Positions 1-10,130 of a DNA stretch of 64,000 nt are shown piece after piece. This stretch comes from Bidens hawaiensis. Lineage: Eukaryota; Streptophyta; Magnoliopsida; Asterales; Asteraceae. The translations under genes and the position numbers were made by a program. Position 1 is the first letter of the stretch; each line of letters begins with the position of its first letter. The stretch is taken from NCBI GenBank assembly GCA_021521415.1, contig JAIQDT010000059.1, positions 3,100,001 through 3,164,000 on the forward strand. The letters run 5' to 3'. The notes below the pieces were generated by a model. That model did no database searches. It saw only the letters and a list, made by a program, of their open reading frames with translations, and was not told the origin of the DNA.

Positions 1-204
1 CATCTTTGTTTCAAATGTGGTGAAACGGGTCACGTTGCTAAAAAATGTCGGGCTATGGCTCACGTTGCTAAAAAATGTCGGGAAACGGTTGATAATGTCA
101 AACAAACACCTAAAAGTAAAATTCCAACTGTTGACATTGAACAAAAATCTATGGAATCACATGTTGACGAATCATACATAATTTATTCAAACATCAACCC
201 ATGA
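1..204 (+). pseudogene. copia gag C-terminus with CCHC zinc knuckle
   Basis: The frame opening at base 1 reads a CX2CX4HX4C knuckle (Cys-Phe-Lys-Cys, then Gly-His, then Lys-Lys-Cys) in its first 16 codons, which would bind the genomic RNA during particle assembly. Directly after it the codons for His-Val-Ala-Lys-Lys-Cys-Arg are repeated because a 30-bp segment (31-60 versus 61-90) is duplicated in tandem and in frame. The frame ends at TGA 202-204. The upstream capsid part is outside the window. The knuckle is certain; lineage follows from the pol domains downstream. Confidence 0.8.
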
Positions 205-496
205 AAGGTTGTTCGGGTTGATGATTCTATTGTATCATGAAAATCGTTTGAACTTCTTCAACCGATCTGTAAGAACACAAATTCGGGAGTGATAAGAGAC
301 TGTTACTTGAAAAAGAAAGCCAAGAAACCTATTACTTATTCTCAAATTCCTCAATCATTCCCGAAATCATCCTTTAAAGTAAACGTTTCTCCGAAATTAT
401 CGAAAGGAGAGCCTAAGACCGAGGCTTAGGCTCCTTTTTGAACTAATAATTTTACCTCATGTGCAAAGTTCATCCAGGATAATATCTTGAGATAAA

Positions 497-1000
497 TGGA
501 TCTTAGACAGTGGATGTTCTCCGCATATTACCGGTAACCTAGACCTCCTAAAAAATGTTTAAGATATTCAGGAGGGTTATGTGGCTTTCGCGGGTAACAA
601 TAGGGGTATGATTACAAAGGAGGGAGAAGTATCGAACAGTCATATTACGTTCGAGAAAGTAAATTATTGTGAGAAGGTAGATCATAATCTATTGAGCATT
701 TCACAGATTTGTGACAAAAAGTATACTACCATCTTCACTGATAAGGAATGTGTAATCCTTCAACCGGGATTCATGATTCCAGAAGAAATGGTTGTAATGA
801 GATCTCTGAGATCGAATGATATTTATGTCCTAGACATGAGTACTAACATATCAGTTTCACCTTCTGAAACGTGTTTTTTCTCAAAAGCAACTGAGAAAGA
901 CTCGATTTTATGGCACAGATGGATGGGACACATCCACATTCGCATAATGAATCATTTAATTGCAACGACCTTGTGGATGGTGTGTCCCTAAAGCATTCAA
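497..1000 (+). pseudogene. copia aspartic protease end and GAG-pre-integrase domain
   Basis: A frame starting at 497 reads Trp-Ile-Leu-Asp-Ser-Gly-Cys-Ser, the copia-type protease active site (Asp-Ser-Gly), followed by His-x-Thr-Gly. TAA 560-562 interrupts the frame, which then resumes and continues to about 990. The later part contains the Trp-His-x-x-x-Gly-His signature of the GAG-pre-integrase zinc domain. The protease would cleave the polyprotein. Sequence between 205 and 496 holds no recognisable domain and is probably decayed gag-protease linker. A frameshift near 980 moves the reading frame for the integrase. Confidence 0.75.
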
Positions 1001-1621
1001 GTTAAATGATCATTATGTTGCCTATAAGAAGGGGAAGCAGAAGAAGAAGTCACACCCGAGCAAATCGATAAATTCGATTGACACTCCATTAGAGCGACTT
1101 CATATGGATTTATTCGGTCTAGTGAATCGTGCTAGCATCGCGGGTGATTGTTATTGTTTGGTTGTAACTGATGACTTCTCACGATACTCATTGGTTTTAT
1201 TTATGCGGTCTAATGATCAGACACATGTTTTGATTCAGAACCTAATCACTAACATCGAATCACTTTACAAACTTAAAGTGAGAAGAATTCGTAGTGACAG
1301 GGGTACGAATTTAAAAAAAACGTGTTGGACTTCTTTTGTATTCAAAGGGGAATACATAGGGAGTTCAGCGCACTGTACGTACCACAACAAAACGGTGTGT
1401 CTGAACGGAAGAACCTAACGTTAATTGAGGAGGCTAGGACTATGATAGCGGATTCTAAGCTTCCCGTTCAATTCTGGAACGAGGCTGTGAATACCACTTG
1501 CTACACGCTTAATCGAGTCCTCATGGTTAATAAGTTCAAAAAGACAAGTTACGAACTTCTTAATACCCGTAAGCCGAATTTAAAGTATTTGGAACCTTTC
1601 GGGTGTCGTGTTCGGTTTTGA
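960..1621 (+). pseudogene. copia integrase core, frameshifted
   Basis: Two overlapping frames (960-1418, 1322-1621) together carry an rve-type integrase core, which inserts the cDNA. The first shows His-Met-Asp-Leu-Phe-Gly (first catalytic Asp, about 1100), a conserved Thr-Asp-Asp-Phe-Ser-Arg stretch, and Arg-Ser-Asp-x-Gly-x-Asn (second Asp). The second shows Pro-Gln-Gln-Asn-Gly-Val-Ser-Glu-Arg-Lys, with the catalytic Glu. All three catalytic residues remain, but the frame shifts near 1320, at an A-run (1312-1320) where slippage is plausible. Confidence 0.8.
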
Positions 1622-2247
1622 AGAAAGATGCTGGGAAATTCGATGAGAAGGTGTTCAAAGGATACTTTCTTGGGTATAATTCACTTAAGAAGCGGGTATT
1701 CAATATTTCTTCGGGGTGTGTAGAAGAATGGTTTAATTTTGATTGTCAGAGTTACACTACACCTCAAACCGGAAAAGGACCTGACTGGATGTTTGATTAT
1801 GAATCTTTATTTAATTCGTTCACACCGTCAGTTGAAGAAACTTCTGAAGACTTGGTTCGAGCCTATTTAGAAGATCAAGTATTCCAAAACCAAGTTCTTC
1901 TACATACGACGAGAACGAGTTATCTATTCAATCAGAAACATCGATCCGATGAAGCTGAGTTCGTTGATTCATCTTCAGTACCTTTGGAAGAAGCTCACGA
2001 TTTACCCAAGCTGATTCAAACTGAAGTCGAGTCAACAACTGTCTCTTTAGACACAGCTGGGGAGAATATCACCAATCTTGGTGATAACGTATCTGTTCCT
2101 GCCAGTCCTTCCTTAAGGATTCAAACAAATCATCCTCATGAACAGATAATCGATAATGTAAGCGATGGTGTTAGAACACGACGCCAAATGCTAATGTATG
2201 TGATGAAGAAACCGATCTTAATGTATCTCCTACCGATGATTCCGTGA
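1603..2247 (+). pseudogene. copia integrase C-terminal and linker region
   Basis: This frame begins with a Lys-x-Phe-Lys-Gly-Tyr-Phe-Leu-Gly-Tyr stretch typical of the region just after the integrase core in Ty1/copia polyproteins, followed by a Ser/Glu/Asp-rich low-conservation linker. Reaching it from the integrase core needs another frameshift near 1610. It ends in TGA 2245-2247, which is in frame with the start of the RT segment that follows, so that stop interrupts the polyprotein. Confidence 0.6.
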
Positions 2248-2250
2248 TGT

Positions 2251-3060
2251 GTGTTTACGCGGATATGCATGCCACGAGAATCATCAACAATGCACGATAC
2301 AACTTTCTTCTTAAATCAGATTGAACCGACGAGTGTCACGATGGCATTTAAGGAACCATCTTGGGTTGAAGCAATGCAAGAGGAGCTGCAGCAGTTCGTC
2401 AGACTGGGTGTATGGGACTTAATCGAGAAACCAGACAGAGTTAAGAAGGCTATACCAACAAAATGGGTTTATAAGTGCAAAAAGGACGATCATGCGGAAT
2501 AAAGCACGGTTAGTTATCCTAGGTTATAATCAACAAGAAGGCATAGATTACACAGAAGTGTACGCTCGAGTAGCACGACTGGAAGCGATACGTATTTTCT
2601 TGGCCTATGCAGCTTACAAGAATTTTAAAGTGTATCAAATGGATGTGAAGTCTGGGTTTTTGAACGGGGAAATTCATGAAGAGGTGTATGTGAAACAACC
2701 TCCTGGTTTTGAAGATCCGGACTATCCAAAGCTAGTTTTCCGCTTAAACAAAGCTCTTTATTGTTTACACTAGGCCCCAAGAGCCTAGTACAACACGCTT
2801 GCTGACCACTGATTGATAGTGGCTTCAAACGGGGGATGTCGATTGTACCCTTTTCTACAAAAACATTGGTGATGATCTGCTCCTCGTCCAGATATATGTC
2901 GAAGATATCATTTTCGGCTCCACAAACGACAAACTGTGCAAGGAATTCGAGAACACGATGCAGACAAAGTTTGAGATGAGTTCGATGGAAGAGATGAATT
3001 TCTTTTTGGGGCTGCAGGTTCACCAATCTGATAACGGGATCTTTATCCATCAGACCAAAT
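2251..3060 (+). pseudogene. copia reverse transcriptase, several frameshifts
   Basis: Segments in different frames match the RVT_2 type reverse transcriptase. 2341-2502 carries the Pro-Ser-Trp-x-x-Ala-Met start and Lys-Trp-Val-Tyr-Lys. 2492-2773 carries Lys-Ala-Arg-Leu-Val, the Gln-Met-Asp-Val-Lys-Ser catalytic strand, and Pro-Pro-Gly-Phe. Around 2893-2920 the catalytic loop reads Tyr-Val-Glu-Asp instead of the family's Tyr-Val-Asp-Asp, so a key metal-binding Asp is replaced. Stops and shifts occur near 2495, 2773 and 3080. A minus-strand ORF over the same region is only a shadow. Confidence 0.8.
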
Positions 3061-3125
3061 ATGTGAACGACGTCTTAAGCTGATTCAAGATTTCTGCCGG
3101 TAAAATCCACTCTACACCTCTTCTC

Positions 3126-3857
3126 GTGGGTCATAATTTGTCACCAGACGAATTAGAGGATACCGTAGATCCAACCCTCTATCGAGCCATGATTGGATCA
3201 TTGATGTATTTGACTGCTTCTCGACCTAACATAATGTTTGCTGTTTGCTTGTGTGCTAGGTATCAGTCAAGTCCTCGAGTGACGCATCTAGCAGTGGTTA
3301 AGCGAATCTTACACTATCTGAGGAGTAACCCCGACATTGGGTTGTGGTACCCTAAGGACGATATTTTTGATTTAACTACTTATACCGATTCCGACTATGG
3401 AGGTTTCAAGATCAACTTCAAATCTACAATAGCGGGATGTCAATTTCTTGGAAACCGACTTGTTTTCTGACAGTATAAGAAGCAGACAACGGTCTCAACT
3501 TCAACAGCTGAAGCGGAGTATGTGGCGGTCTCGAGTTGCTGTTCACAGGTTCTCTGGATCCAACAGCATCTGCGGGATTCCGGTTTGAAGTTTCTTACTA
3601 CTCCTATCTTTATTGATAATTCTACCGCTATATCTATCACCAAAAACCCTGTTCATCATTCAAAGACTAAACATATTGAAATCCGATATCACTTTTTGCA
3701 TGATTGTTATGAAAAGAAACTAATCGATATTGAAAAGATTCATACGGATTTTCAAAAATCTGACCTTTATACCAAAGCCTTTGACAAAACAAGATTTCAA
3801 TATTTTCTTGGTATAAACGGTTTAAAAACTTTGAAAGACGTTCAACTACTCGGTTAA
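3126..3857 (+). pseudogene. copia RNase H
   Basis: The frame from 3126 begins in the RT-RNase H connection (Met-Ile-Gly-Ser-Leu-Met-Tyr-Leu-Thr) and runs into RNase H with Tyr-Thr-Asp-Ser-Asp-Tyr-Gly, the first catalytic Asp. It is broken by TGA 3468-3470, where a Trp is normally expected, then continues in the same frame through Thr-Ala-Glu-Ala-Glu-Tyr and a Leu-Tyr-Thr-Lys-Ala-Phe motif to TAA 3855-3857. This is the natural end of pol. The single stop is a simple TGG to TGA change. Confidence 0.8.
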
Positions 3858-3906
3858 ATCATTTTTATTTTCTTTTTACTGTTTTTATTTTCATTTGTAT
3901 GTTTTT

Positions 3907-3925
3907 AGGGGGAGAAAATAGAAAA
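3907..3925 (+). promoter_or_regulatory. internal polypurine tract-like run after pol
   Basis: An AGGGGGAGAAAATAG purine run lies 50 bp after the pol stop. In a simple copia element this would be the plus-strand primer just before the 3' LTR. Here the element continues for another 5 kb to a second PPT and LTR start at 9121-9135. Sireviruses are known to carry more than one PPT-like run in this region, so it is probably an upstream PPT copy. No LTR-like TG terminus with a matching partner follows it. Confidence 0.45.
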
Positions 3926-3929
3926 TACA

Positions 3930-5400
3930 AAAATATTTTGATTTTCGTTTGTACAAGGAAAATTTAAAAATCCAAAAACATGCAAATATTAAAAAAAATA
4001 CAAAAACATTGAAAACTGCTCCTCAAAATGAGTTTTTGAAGCAAAAAGGGAAAATGATAGTACATCGGTTATTTGATCCCAAGTTCAGTAAAAAGTAAGT
4101 ATAAAAGATTGTGTGCTTAATTGTATCGGTGTGTTGATAGATCTTTAAACAAACAAGTAGGATTAGTATGTGATATAAACTTAAATATGCCGAATTGAAA
4201 GGAATGTTAGTTTCTAGCAAAGTCTTGATAATGATGGCAGAAATGTAATAATTTGGTCATACTCAAGCCTTCTAATCAGAATTTATCATACCTTTAAAAT
4301 AAAAAGCATCTAGTATGTGGTTAACTCTTCACCGATGTATGGTCTTAGGGCCTTAAATCTTGTATTGATAGGATACTTTAGGGTTCCGGACACCATTGGG
4401 TCTTTATGCGGTTTGTCATCTGGGTATTCATTTTGATGAATATTAAAAATGCTTGAAAAAGCGAACCCGTAGTGTATTTTCTTAAAGTCTTTAAACTTGA
4501 TCGCTAAAAGTACTTTATAGTACTAAACTATTACAAACTTGATCAAATTACGCTGTGAGTCATATATTGTCTCCTTGCTCGCGTCTTATTACCATTAAGA
4601 AGCGGACCATAAGGGACACAATGTATGTAAACCGATAGATTAAATCGTGCATACTCATCCATGGGAAGGACCTTCGGGTATTGCTTGATAACGAGGGTAT
4701 ATCTTGTAGTGGGCATTATGTGCTAAGATTGCTTATAAACAAATCATTTTCGATCAAACTGATTCCAAGTTTTAAGTCAAGTTGGGGTGATTTGGATAAA
4801 CAAACTAAGCCTGAATCAAGATTAGAACTGATAGCTTCTGATATTTTGTGCCTAATTGAACCAATTAAATCATTTCACAGAAAATTCTGAAAAAATTGTT
4901 GGAAGATTTAAGTGGACAACAATACCAATGACCGACTTAACACCGGTCATAATAAACACTGAAAATAAACTGTGACGAAAGGAAAAATTGATCAATATAA
5001 TTCCCTGCTCGACTCACAAAAAAATATGTACTGCTTTTATAGTTTTACATTTCCGTATTTCATTTTTGTTTGTTAAATTGAAAAGTACAAAAAGATTTTA
5101 GTTCGTTTTGATATAAATTTCAAAATTCAAAAAGATTTTATTTTCTGCTTTATTTTTTATTTACCGAGTAAGAGAACTATTCATATGATAAAAACAAAAA
5201 CAAAAGATGTTTCCCCACAGTTTAAGTTATTTCGTGCTTAAAGTATTACATCTTAAAGTAAATTCGCTTAATTTAATCATTTTCGATCAACGGTTGAGCG
5301 GGTTAACGTAATTAATATTATTTTATTCTTATTTGAAACCCTAATTGGATTTAAATGATTATTTAATCAAATTGAATGAATTTGATTCATTAGTTAATGG
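3930..5400. other. non-coding spacer of the copia element
   Basis: AT-rich DNA between pol and the ATTCGT-rich block. Short ORFs here (for example 4681-4890) show no recognisable motif and no codon-like composition. I see no gene, RNA or inserted element with clear ends. It is assigned to the retrotransposon because domains of the same element flank it. Confidence 0.5.
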
Positions 5401-5418
5401 ATATGCTTATTCGTTATA

Positions 5419-5775
5419 ACATTATTAACGAATGAAGGGTCATTCGTTAAAGACCATAACGTATGAAGCTCATTCGTTATGGATGCACATTCGTTTCCGC
5501 TGACATATAACGAATGTGGTCATTCGTGTACTGTTGTAACGAATGAATGTTTAAAATATCCATTCGTTAATCTTCAACGAATGAAAGGGTTATTCGTTAA
5601 AAATTTAACGAATGAAGCTCTTTCGTGTGATTTTTACACGAATCACATGTTTAAGTTAACGAATGAGGCCTACTTGTTAATTCAAAATTAACGAATCGCC
5701 TAGGTTTTCATGAAATTATTGAAGGGGTTTATAATCCCAATGTGACGAATGAAACTCCATTCGTCTGTCCAGAGA
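5419..5775. repeat. cluster of ATTCGT / ACGAAT motifs in the pol-env spacer
   Basis: About 15 copies of ATTCGT or its complement, mostly as (T)CATTCGTTA and TAACGAATGA in alternating orientation, occur in roughly 350 bp. Neighbouring copies can pair as short hairpins. A weaker group of about five copies follows at 6148-6262. A TATA-like GTTTATAATC lies at about 5729. The same motif is packed into the U3 of the LTR at 9224-9430. Similar inverted motif clusters are described for Sirevirus LTRs; their presence far upstream of the LTR is unusual. Confidence 0.8.
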
Positions 5776-6292
5776 GAAACGATTGCAAATTTTTCTCAGA
5801 AATCCAAAGCCTGTTTTTACTCAAATTAACAGATTTGGTGTTATTCTACTGGTAAATGGAAGACCAGGGATGCAAGAATCATGATATTTGATCGTAGTTT
5901 TAGGGTTTAAGTGACCTTTATACAAACTGAAATGAAATGGATCAAATAATTGTTGATTCTTGATAAGTTAGAGATGGTTGTTAACGTATTAGTGTATTAG
6001 GACCATTTTCGATTCAATATGTTAGGGTTAATTGAAAGATAACCTGTGAATAGATAATGTTTAGATGCTAATCGAATGTTTTTGACATTTCTGGGTTAAT
6101 GGTTATTTTGACTTTGACTCAGATTGTCAAATTTGATTGATACAGTCTTATTCGTTATTGTTTAACGAATAACCTCATTCGCTAAGTTAGAGAATAATTT
6201 GGTTATTGTTTTGGTTAAAGAATAACCTCATCTTTCGTTATTATAACGAATAAGGAAGTCATTCGTTGATTCAACCAGATTGATATACTAGA

Positions 6293-9106
6293 GCATCATA
6301 CGGGCATTATGGGATATCGATCATTATGTTGAGGAGGAGAACCAGATCGAAGCCACGATGCAGGATAAGCGTGTTGTTGTTGATGTTGGGGTTATTAGAG
6401 ATGTTTTGGGTTTTCGGGATACGATTGATGATCGATGTGAGTTTGACCATACTTTGATCAGGTGTTTGTTTAGGAGGATAAAGTATAAGTGAAATTTGGA
6501 CAGATCGATGTACAGCAAGGCGAACTTGTGCGAGCAGCACAAATACTTGTTGCATGTTCTTATTCACTATTTAGGGGGATGTAAGGGTGGATACGACAAG
6601 TGTTGTGTGATGCTACCATTCTGCCTTTGTTTCTTTAGTGCTCAACAAACCATTTAACTTCACAGAAATGGTTTTCTATCATCTATAGGAGAATCGTACA
6701 AGTCAGCACAGATTTTTGATGTACCCTCGGTTCCTCTAGTTGATTATTAATGATTTGTAGCCTTAGTTAATTAAGGATCCAACGAACCATGCTGATCTGA
6801 TGTTTCTTTAACATATGAACCTAGATACGAGAGAGGTATACGTACTTATAGGAATCAGAGTTTGCAAGATCGTCTTAAGCATAAGCGGTTGATTGGCCAT
6901 CTAGCCAATATAGATTACGAGGCCCCACCTAATGATTGCTGGGCTCACGATAATTCAGATTCTGAGCTTGAAGGTGGTGATGGTAGTGCGGGTGATGGTA
7001 ATGATGGTGGTGGTGATGGTGGTCAAGGACCGAGTGGTGGTTTTTCGTATGCAGAGAAGAGAAAGAGGAAAGGAAAGGAGCCTATGGTAGAGGCTGACAA
7101 ACCCAAGAAGCAGAGGGTTCGACGAGGTTCTGGGATTGAGATTCCTAGCCAACCGGCTATGCCGACTGTTAGACCGTCGACACCTGTTACTGTTCCTGCT
7201 TCTGCATCTCCTGTGATTCCACTTTCTCCTACACCAGTGCAGATGCCTACTTCTCCTGTTCCTCCTACTATAAAGTTGATGACTACTTCAATTACCGATC
7301 CTTGATTCGTTGACGTATTACAGACTGTACTCGCTCAGATGCCGAGTCCACAACCACAAGCTGCTCCAACTAGTCCTACGATGTTGCAAAGACCTGAGTA
7401 TTCGTATATGGCGTTTAATCATCCTCAGGGTCCTATGAAACCAGTTCACCCGAACTTCTATCATCTCTTTTCTAATTCTCAGATGTTTCAATTGCTGAAA
7501 TTTGATACATCTGCAGCAAACTCATATGCAAGCTCATCGCGTATTTCAAGAGCAGATGCGGATTGAGCAGCGAAATATGTATCGACACGTTCAATACATT
7601 CAGAAGGAGAACAGGGAGTTGAAAGCCCTAGTAGCTGCTCAGGGGGGGAGATTAGATAAGCAGGATGAGATTATCCTACAGTTAAGGTGTAAGGATGACG
7701 AGCTGAAAAAGTTGAAGAACGATGATAAAGAACCTGATGATGGTGGAGTTGGTGATCAGCAACCGGGCTGTGGTAATTCATCGTCGGCAGGTAAAGCTGG
7801 GACTAGTGGTGGTAGTGGTGGCGACGGGAATAATTTACAAATTATCTCGTATAAGGATTATACGAGCGTGAAGCCAGTCAATACGATTGCGGAGAATATG
7901 ATATTGTTTGTGGGCATGGATGGTATTTTGGGTAGTATGGTGAATGCTGATGAGATTGAAGAGGGCGAGTTTGTTGACCACTCGTTGACAAAGGAAGAAA
8001 TCGCTCTGCTTCTGGATATAAACGAGGATGAGGTTGAGGAATTAGGGAAGTCTGTGGACGTTGAAGTGGATTTTGAGGAAAGTACTAATACTGGCATTCC
8101 ACTTGGGAATGTGTCAAATTATGATGAGGTTGAAGTAGAGGATGTTACTGCCGAGGAGTACCCAGATATGTATACCACGAATAATTCTGATTCTGGTATT
8201 CCGTTCTTTACAACAGAACATTTTGAAGCGGCAGAGTAACGTCTAAGACAAGAACGAGAAGGGTGGAACCAGGAAGCCAAGACAAGTCATCTATCAACAA
8301 AAGAGAAGAAACGGAAACATGCTTTAGATGGTATGTTCGAGCACAACGTCGAAAAGATGAACAAGATGATCAAAACGCATCGCTACAACGAACAAGAAGA
8401 TATCCGACAAGCGAAGATTCGAGCGTCTGCATACCAGATGAAGAAGTACAAGAGTCCAAAGTCAGTCAAAGGTGATATTGTGGCTTGGCAGTATGATTCT
8501 GATCTTAAGGTATACGTGGTAAAGTGGGAACATGATTTATATTATTTTAAACGTATACGAGATGTTTTAAAGATACCTCGATGGGATGTGAGAACCTTGG
8601 CCAACCGACCATTTATGAATCGGGGTAAAGACCAGTGGGCCACGTGGTTCTATGAGCATATTTTACACGAAGCTCGATGTGGTTTCAAATTCTTTAAGCC
8701 GCAGGTGCCAACACACAAGTATATCGACGAGATCGATCCGTACACGGGCTGGAGGAAGATGATACTGCAGGTGAAGCTGCTTAACACAATGAAGAGGGTC
8801 CCGGATGAAAACATTCCCTCAGAGTCTATTCACATCGTTCAACAGATATATTACGACAATAGAATAAGTGAAGCAAATATTGTACTAGTATCAGGAATGA
8901 ATACACAATTCATTTGTGTTATCGATCCTATGTGGCTCATTAACTTATTGGAATCTGATAATGATGCGTTATTCCATAATCAAATCCGGTTTGCTAACGT
9001 AAGTGACTATGATCTTGCGATTCAGTTTCAGCGAGTCGATCGGGTTTGTTATGCGTTCAAGATTTATAGTTGTAATGATTGGAAGACGAAGATGTTCCAA
9101 GGCTAA
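6293..9106 (+). pseudogene. env-like (Sirevirus 3') ORF, degenerate
   Basis: Coding-like sequence runs from about 6293 to TAA/frame end at 9106, broken by several stops (6490, 7303, 8237) and at least three frameshifts. In order it has an unnamed N-terminal region with Arg-x-Leu-Trp-Asp and a Val-Leu-Ile-His-Tyr-Leu-Gly segment (6293-6660), a poorly readable stretch, a Gly/Asp-rich then basic region (6862-7130), a Pro/Thr/Ser-rich region (7140-7300), a predicted coiled coil (7510-7730), an acidic region (7950-8240), and a basic C-terminal part (8333-9106). Proline-rich plus coiled-coil segments fit the env-like proteins of Sireviruses. I see no clear signal peptide or transmembrane helix, so an envelope role is only positional inference. 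Confidence 0.6.
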
Positions 9107-9120
9107 AGTATAAAGAGCTC

Positions 9121-9134
9121 GAGATGAGGGGGAA
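9121..9134 (+). promoter_or_regulatory. polypurine tract of the copia element
   Basis: GATGAGGGGGAA directly precedes a TGTTGATAC sequence, the expected 5' terminus of a plant copia LTR. It lies about 15 bp after the stop of the env-like ORF and would prime plus-strand DNA synthesis. Confidence 0.7.
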
Positions 9135-9223
9135 TTTGTTGATACATGGTTCGAGTGTCTCGGTCTTTATATTATTATTATATTAGTTTATAATGTAAAT
9201 GGCATTTGGTAATTATGTATTTA

Positions 9224-9430
9224 GCCCATTCGCCTTAATTGTAAGGCTCATTCGTTACCTAGTAACGAATGAGTCACATTCGCATAATGTAAGTGTCATT
9301 CGTTAACCCTGATTAACGAATGAGACAGTGAATGAAGGCACATTCGTCTAATGTAAAGATAGCGAATGACTAAAGGTCATTCGTATGGTTTAATGTAACG
9401 AATGACTCATTCGTTAAGGTATATCTTAAA
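9224..9430. repeat. ATTCGT / ACGAAT motif cluster in LTR U3
   Basis: About 11 copies of ATTCG(T) or ACGAAT(GA) in 200 bp, many as facing pairs such as CATTCGTTA...TAACGAATGA. They sit just upstream of the TATA box, the position of an enhancer in an LTR promoter. Confidence 0.8.
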
Positions 9431-9445
9431 GAATGAGGTCATCTC

Positions 9446-9453
9446 TATAAATA
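9446..9453 (+). promoter_or_regulatory. TATA box of the copia LTR
   Basis: TATAAATA preceded by CTC and followed after about 30 bp by a plausible start region. It is the only canonical TATA box between the U3 motif cluster and the R/U5-like sequence. Confidence 0.6.
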
Positions 9454-9659
9454 CTTGTAAAGTATTCTAACGTAAAAAGAGTTTTTGCATAATCGTATTT
9501 TACCCCGTTACTCTGTCAAATTCTCTCCATAACACACACACACACTAACGTAATCACATCATCCTAATCGTAATCGTAACAGTAATACAATGAATCCGAA
9601 CTATACGTTGTAATCATAAGATCTAGATCCGACTCATTACGTTCTCTCAAAAGCACACA

Positions 9660-10090
9660 TATAAAATGGATGTGCAATTTCAATGTGTTTACTGTTTCGA
9701 AAAGAAAAGGTTGGTATTGACATGATTATATTAATCGATATAATTGTAACCATATTTAATTTTAAATTTAATGTATAAATAATTTAAAACCGTTTTGATT
9801 TTTTTATTTAACTAATATTAAATTAATATTAAAACAAAAAGAAAATAAAAACATAATCCGATATAAATTACCACGCATAAAAACAAAATAGTGTTAATGT
9901 TTTTTTTTTGTACTTAGTTAACAACTAGATAAATTAGTAATAAAATAAAACTGAAACTTTCAATTAAAAACATTAATAGTTATCATATATAAAAATTACA
10001 GCCTTTACCATTATGTCCCTGTATTTAATTAAATGGAAAAAGGAAAAGGAAAAAACTAATTGGTTGAAATTATTTCTCGCACTAATATCA
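9660..10090. other. AT-rich DNA, no gene seen
   Basis: Low-complexity A/T-rich sequence between the LTR remnant and the first (TA)n-flanked element. I find no ORF, RNA or terminal repeats here. Confidence 0.5.
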
Positions 10091-10130
10091 CTTCTCACAT
10101 GATCCTATATATATATATATATATATATAT

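Larger units (their letters stand above)
1..9650 (+). mobile_element. Sirevirus-like Ty1/copia retrotransposon, 5' end outside window, decayed
   Basis: Domain order on the plus strand is gag zinc knuckle, aspartic protease, GAG-pre-integrase, integrase core, reverse transcriptase, RNase H, a 2.4-kb spacer, an env-like ORF, a polypurine tract and an LTR start. Integrase before RT is the Ty1/copia order. An extra ORF between RNase H and the 3' LTR is a hallmark of Sireviruses. The reading frame changes at least five times and has several in-frame stops, so the copy cannot be autonomous. The 5' LTR and most of gag lie left of the window. The right end is uncertain: the LTR start near 9135 is well supported, but its end, placed near 9650, is a guess because no matching LTR is available for comparison. 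Confidence 0.8.
9135..9650 (+). mobile_element. 3' LTR of the Sirevirus-like element (end uncertain)
   Basis: Starts with TGTTGATAC immediately after the PPT. It contains a motif-dense U3 (9224-9430), a TATA box at 9446-9453, and then a (CA)n-bearing probable R/U5 region (9530-9600). No second LTR is in the window, so the right boundary cannot be fixed from a pairwise comparison; 9650 is an estimate based on where the AT-rich unrelated sequence begins. Confidence 0.6.

Noticed and set aside
2625..3050. 141-codon minus-strand ORF across the copia RT
   Set aside because: It is the complement of RT coding sequence, which explains the open frame; the protein has no motif.
3907..3925. Start of a 3' LTR right after the copia pol
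   Set aside because: No matching terminus or repeat partner follows, and a better PPT/LTR pair exists at 9121-9135 beyond the env-like ORF.
5419..9430. ATTCGT repeats as a CRISPR array
   Set aside because: Motifs are 8-10 bp, alternate in orientation, and have irregular spacing; the DNA is plant nuclear. They fit LTR enhancer repeats.
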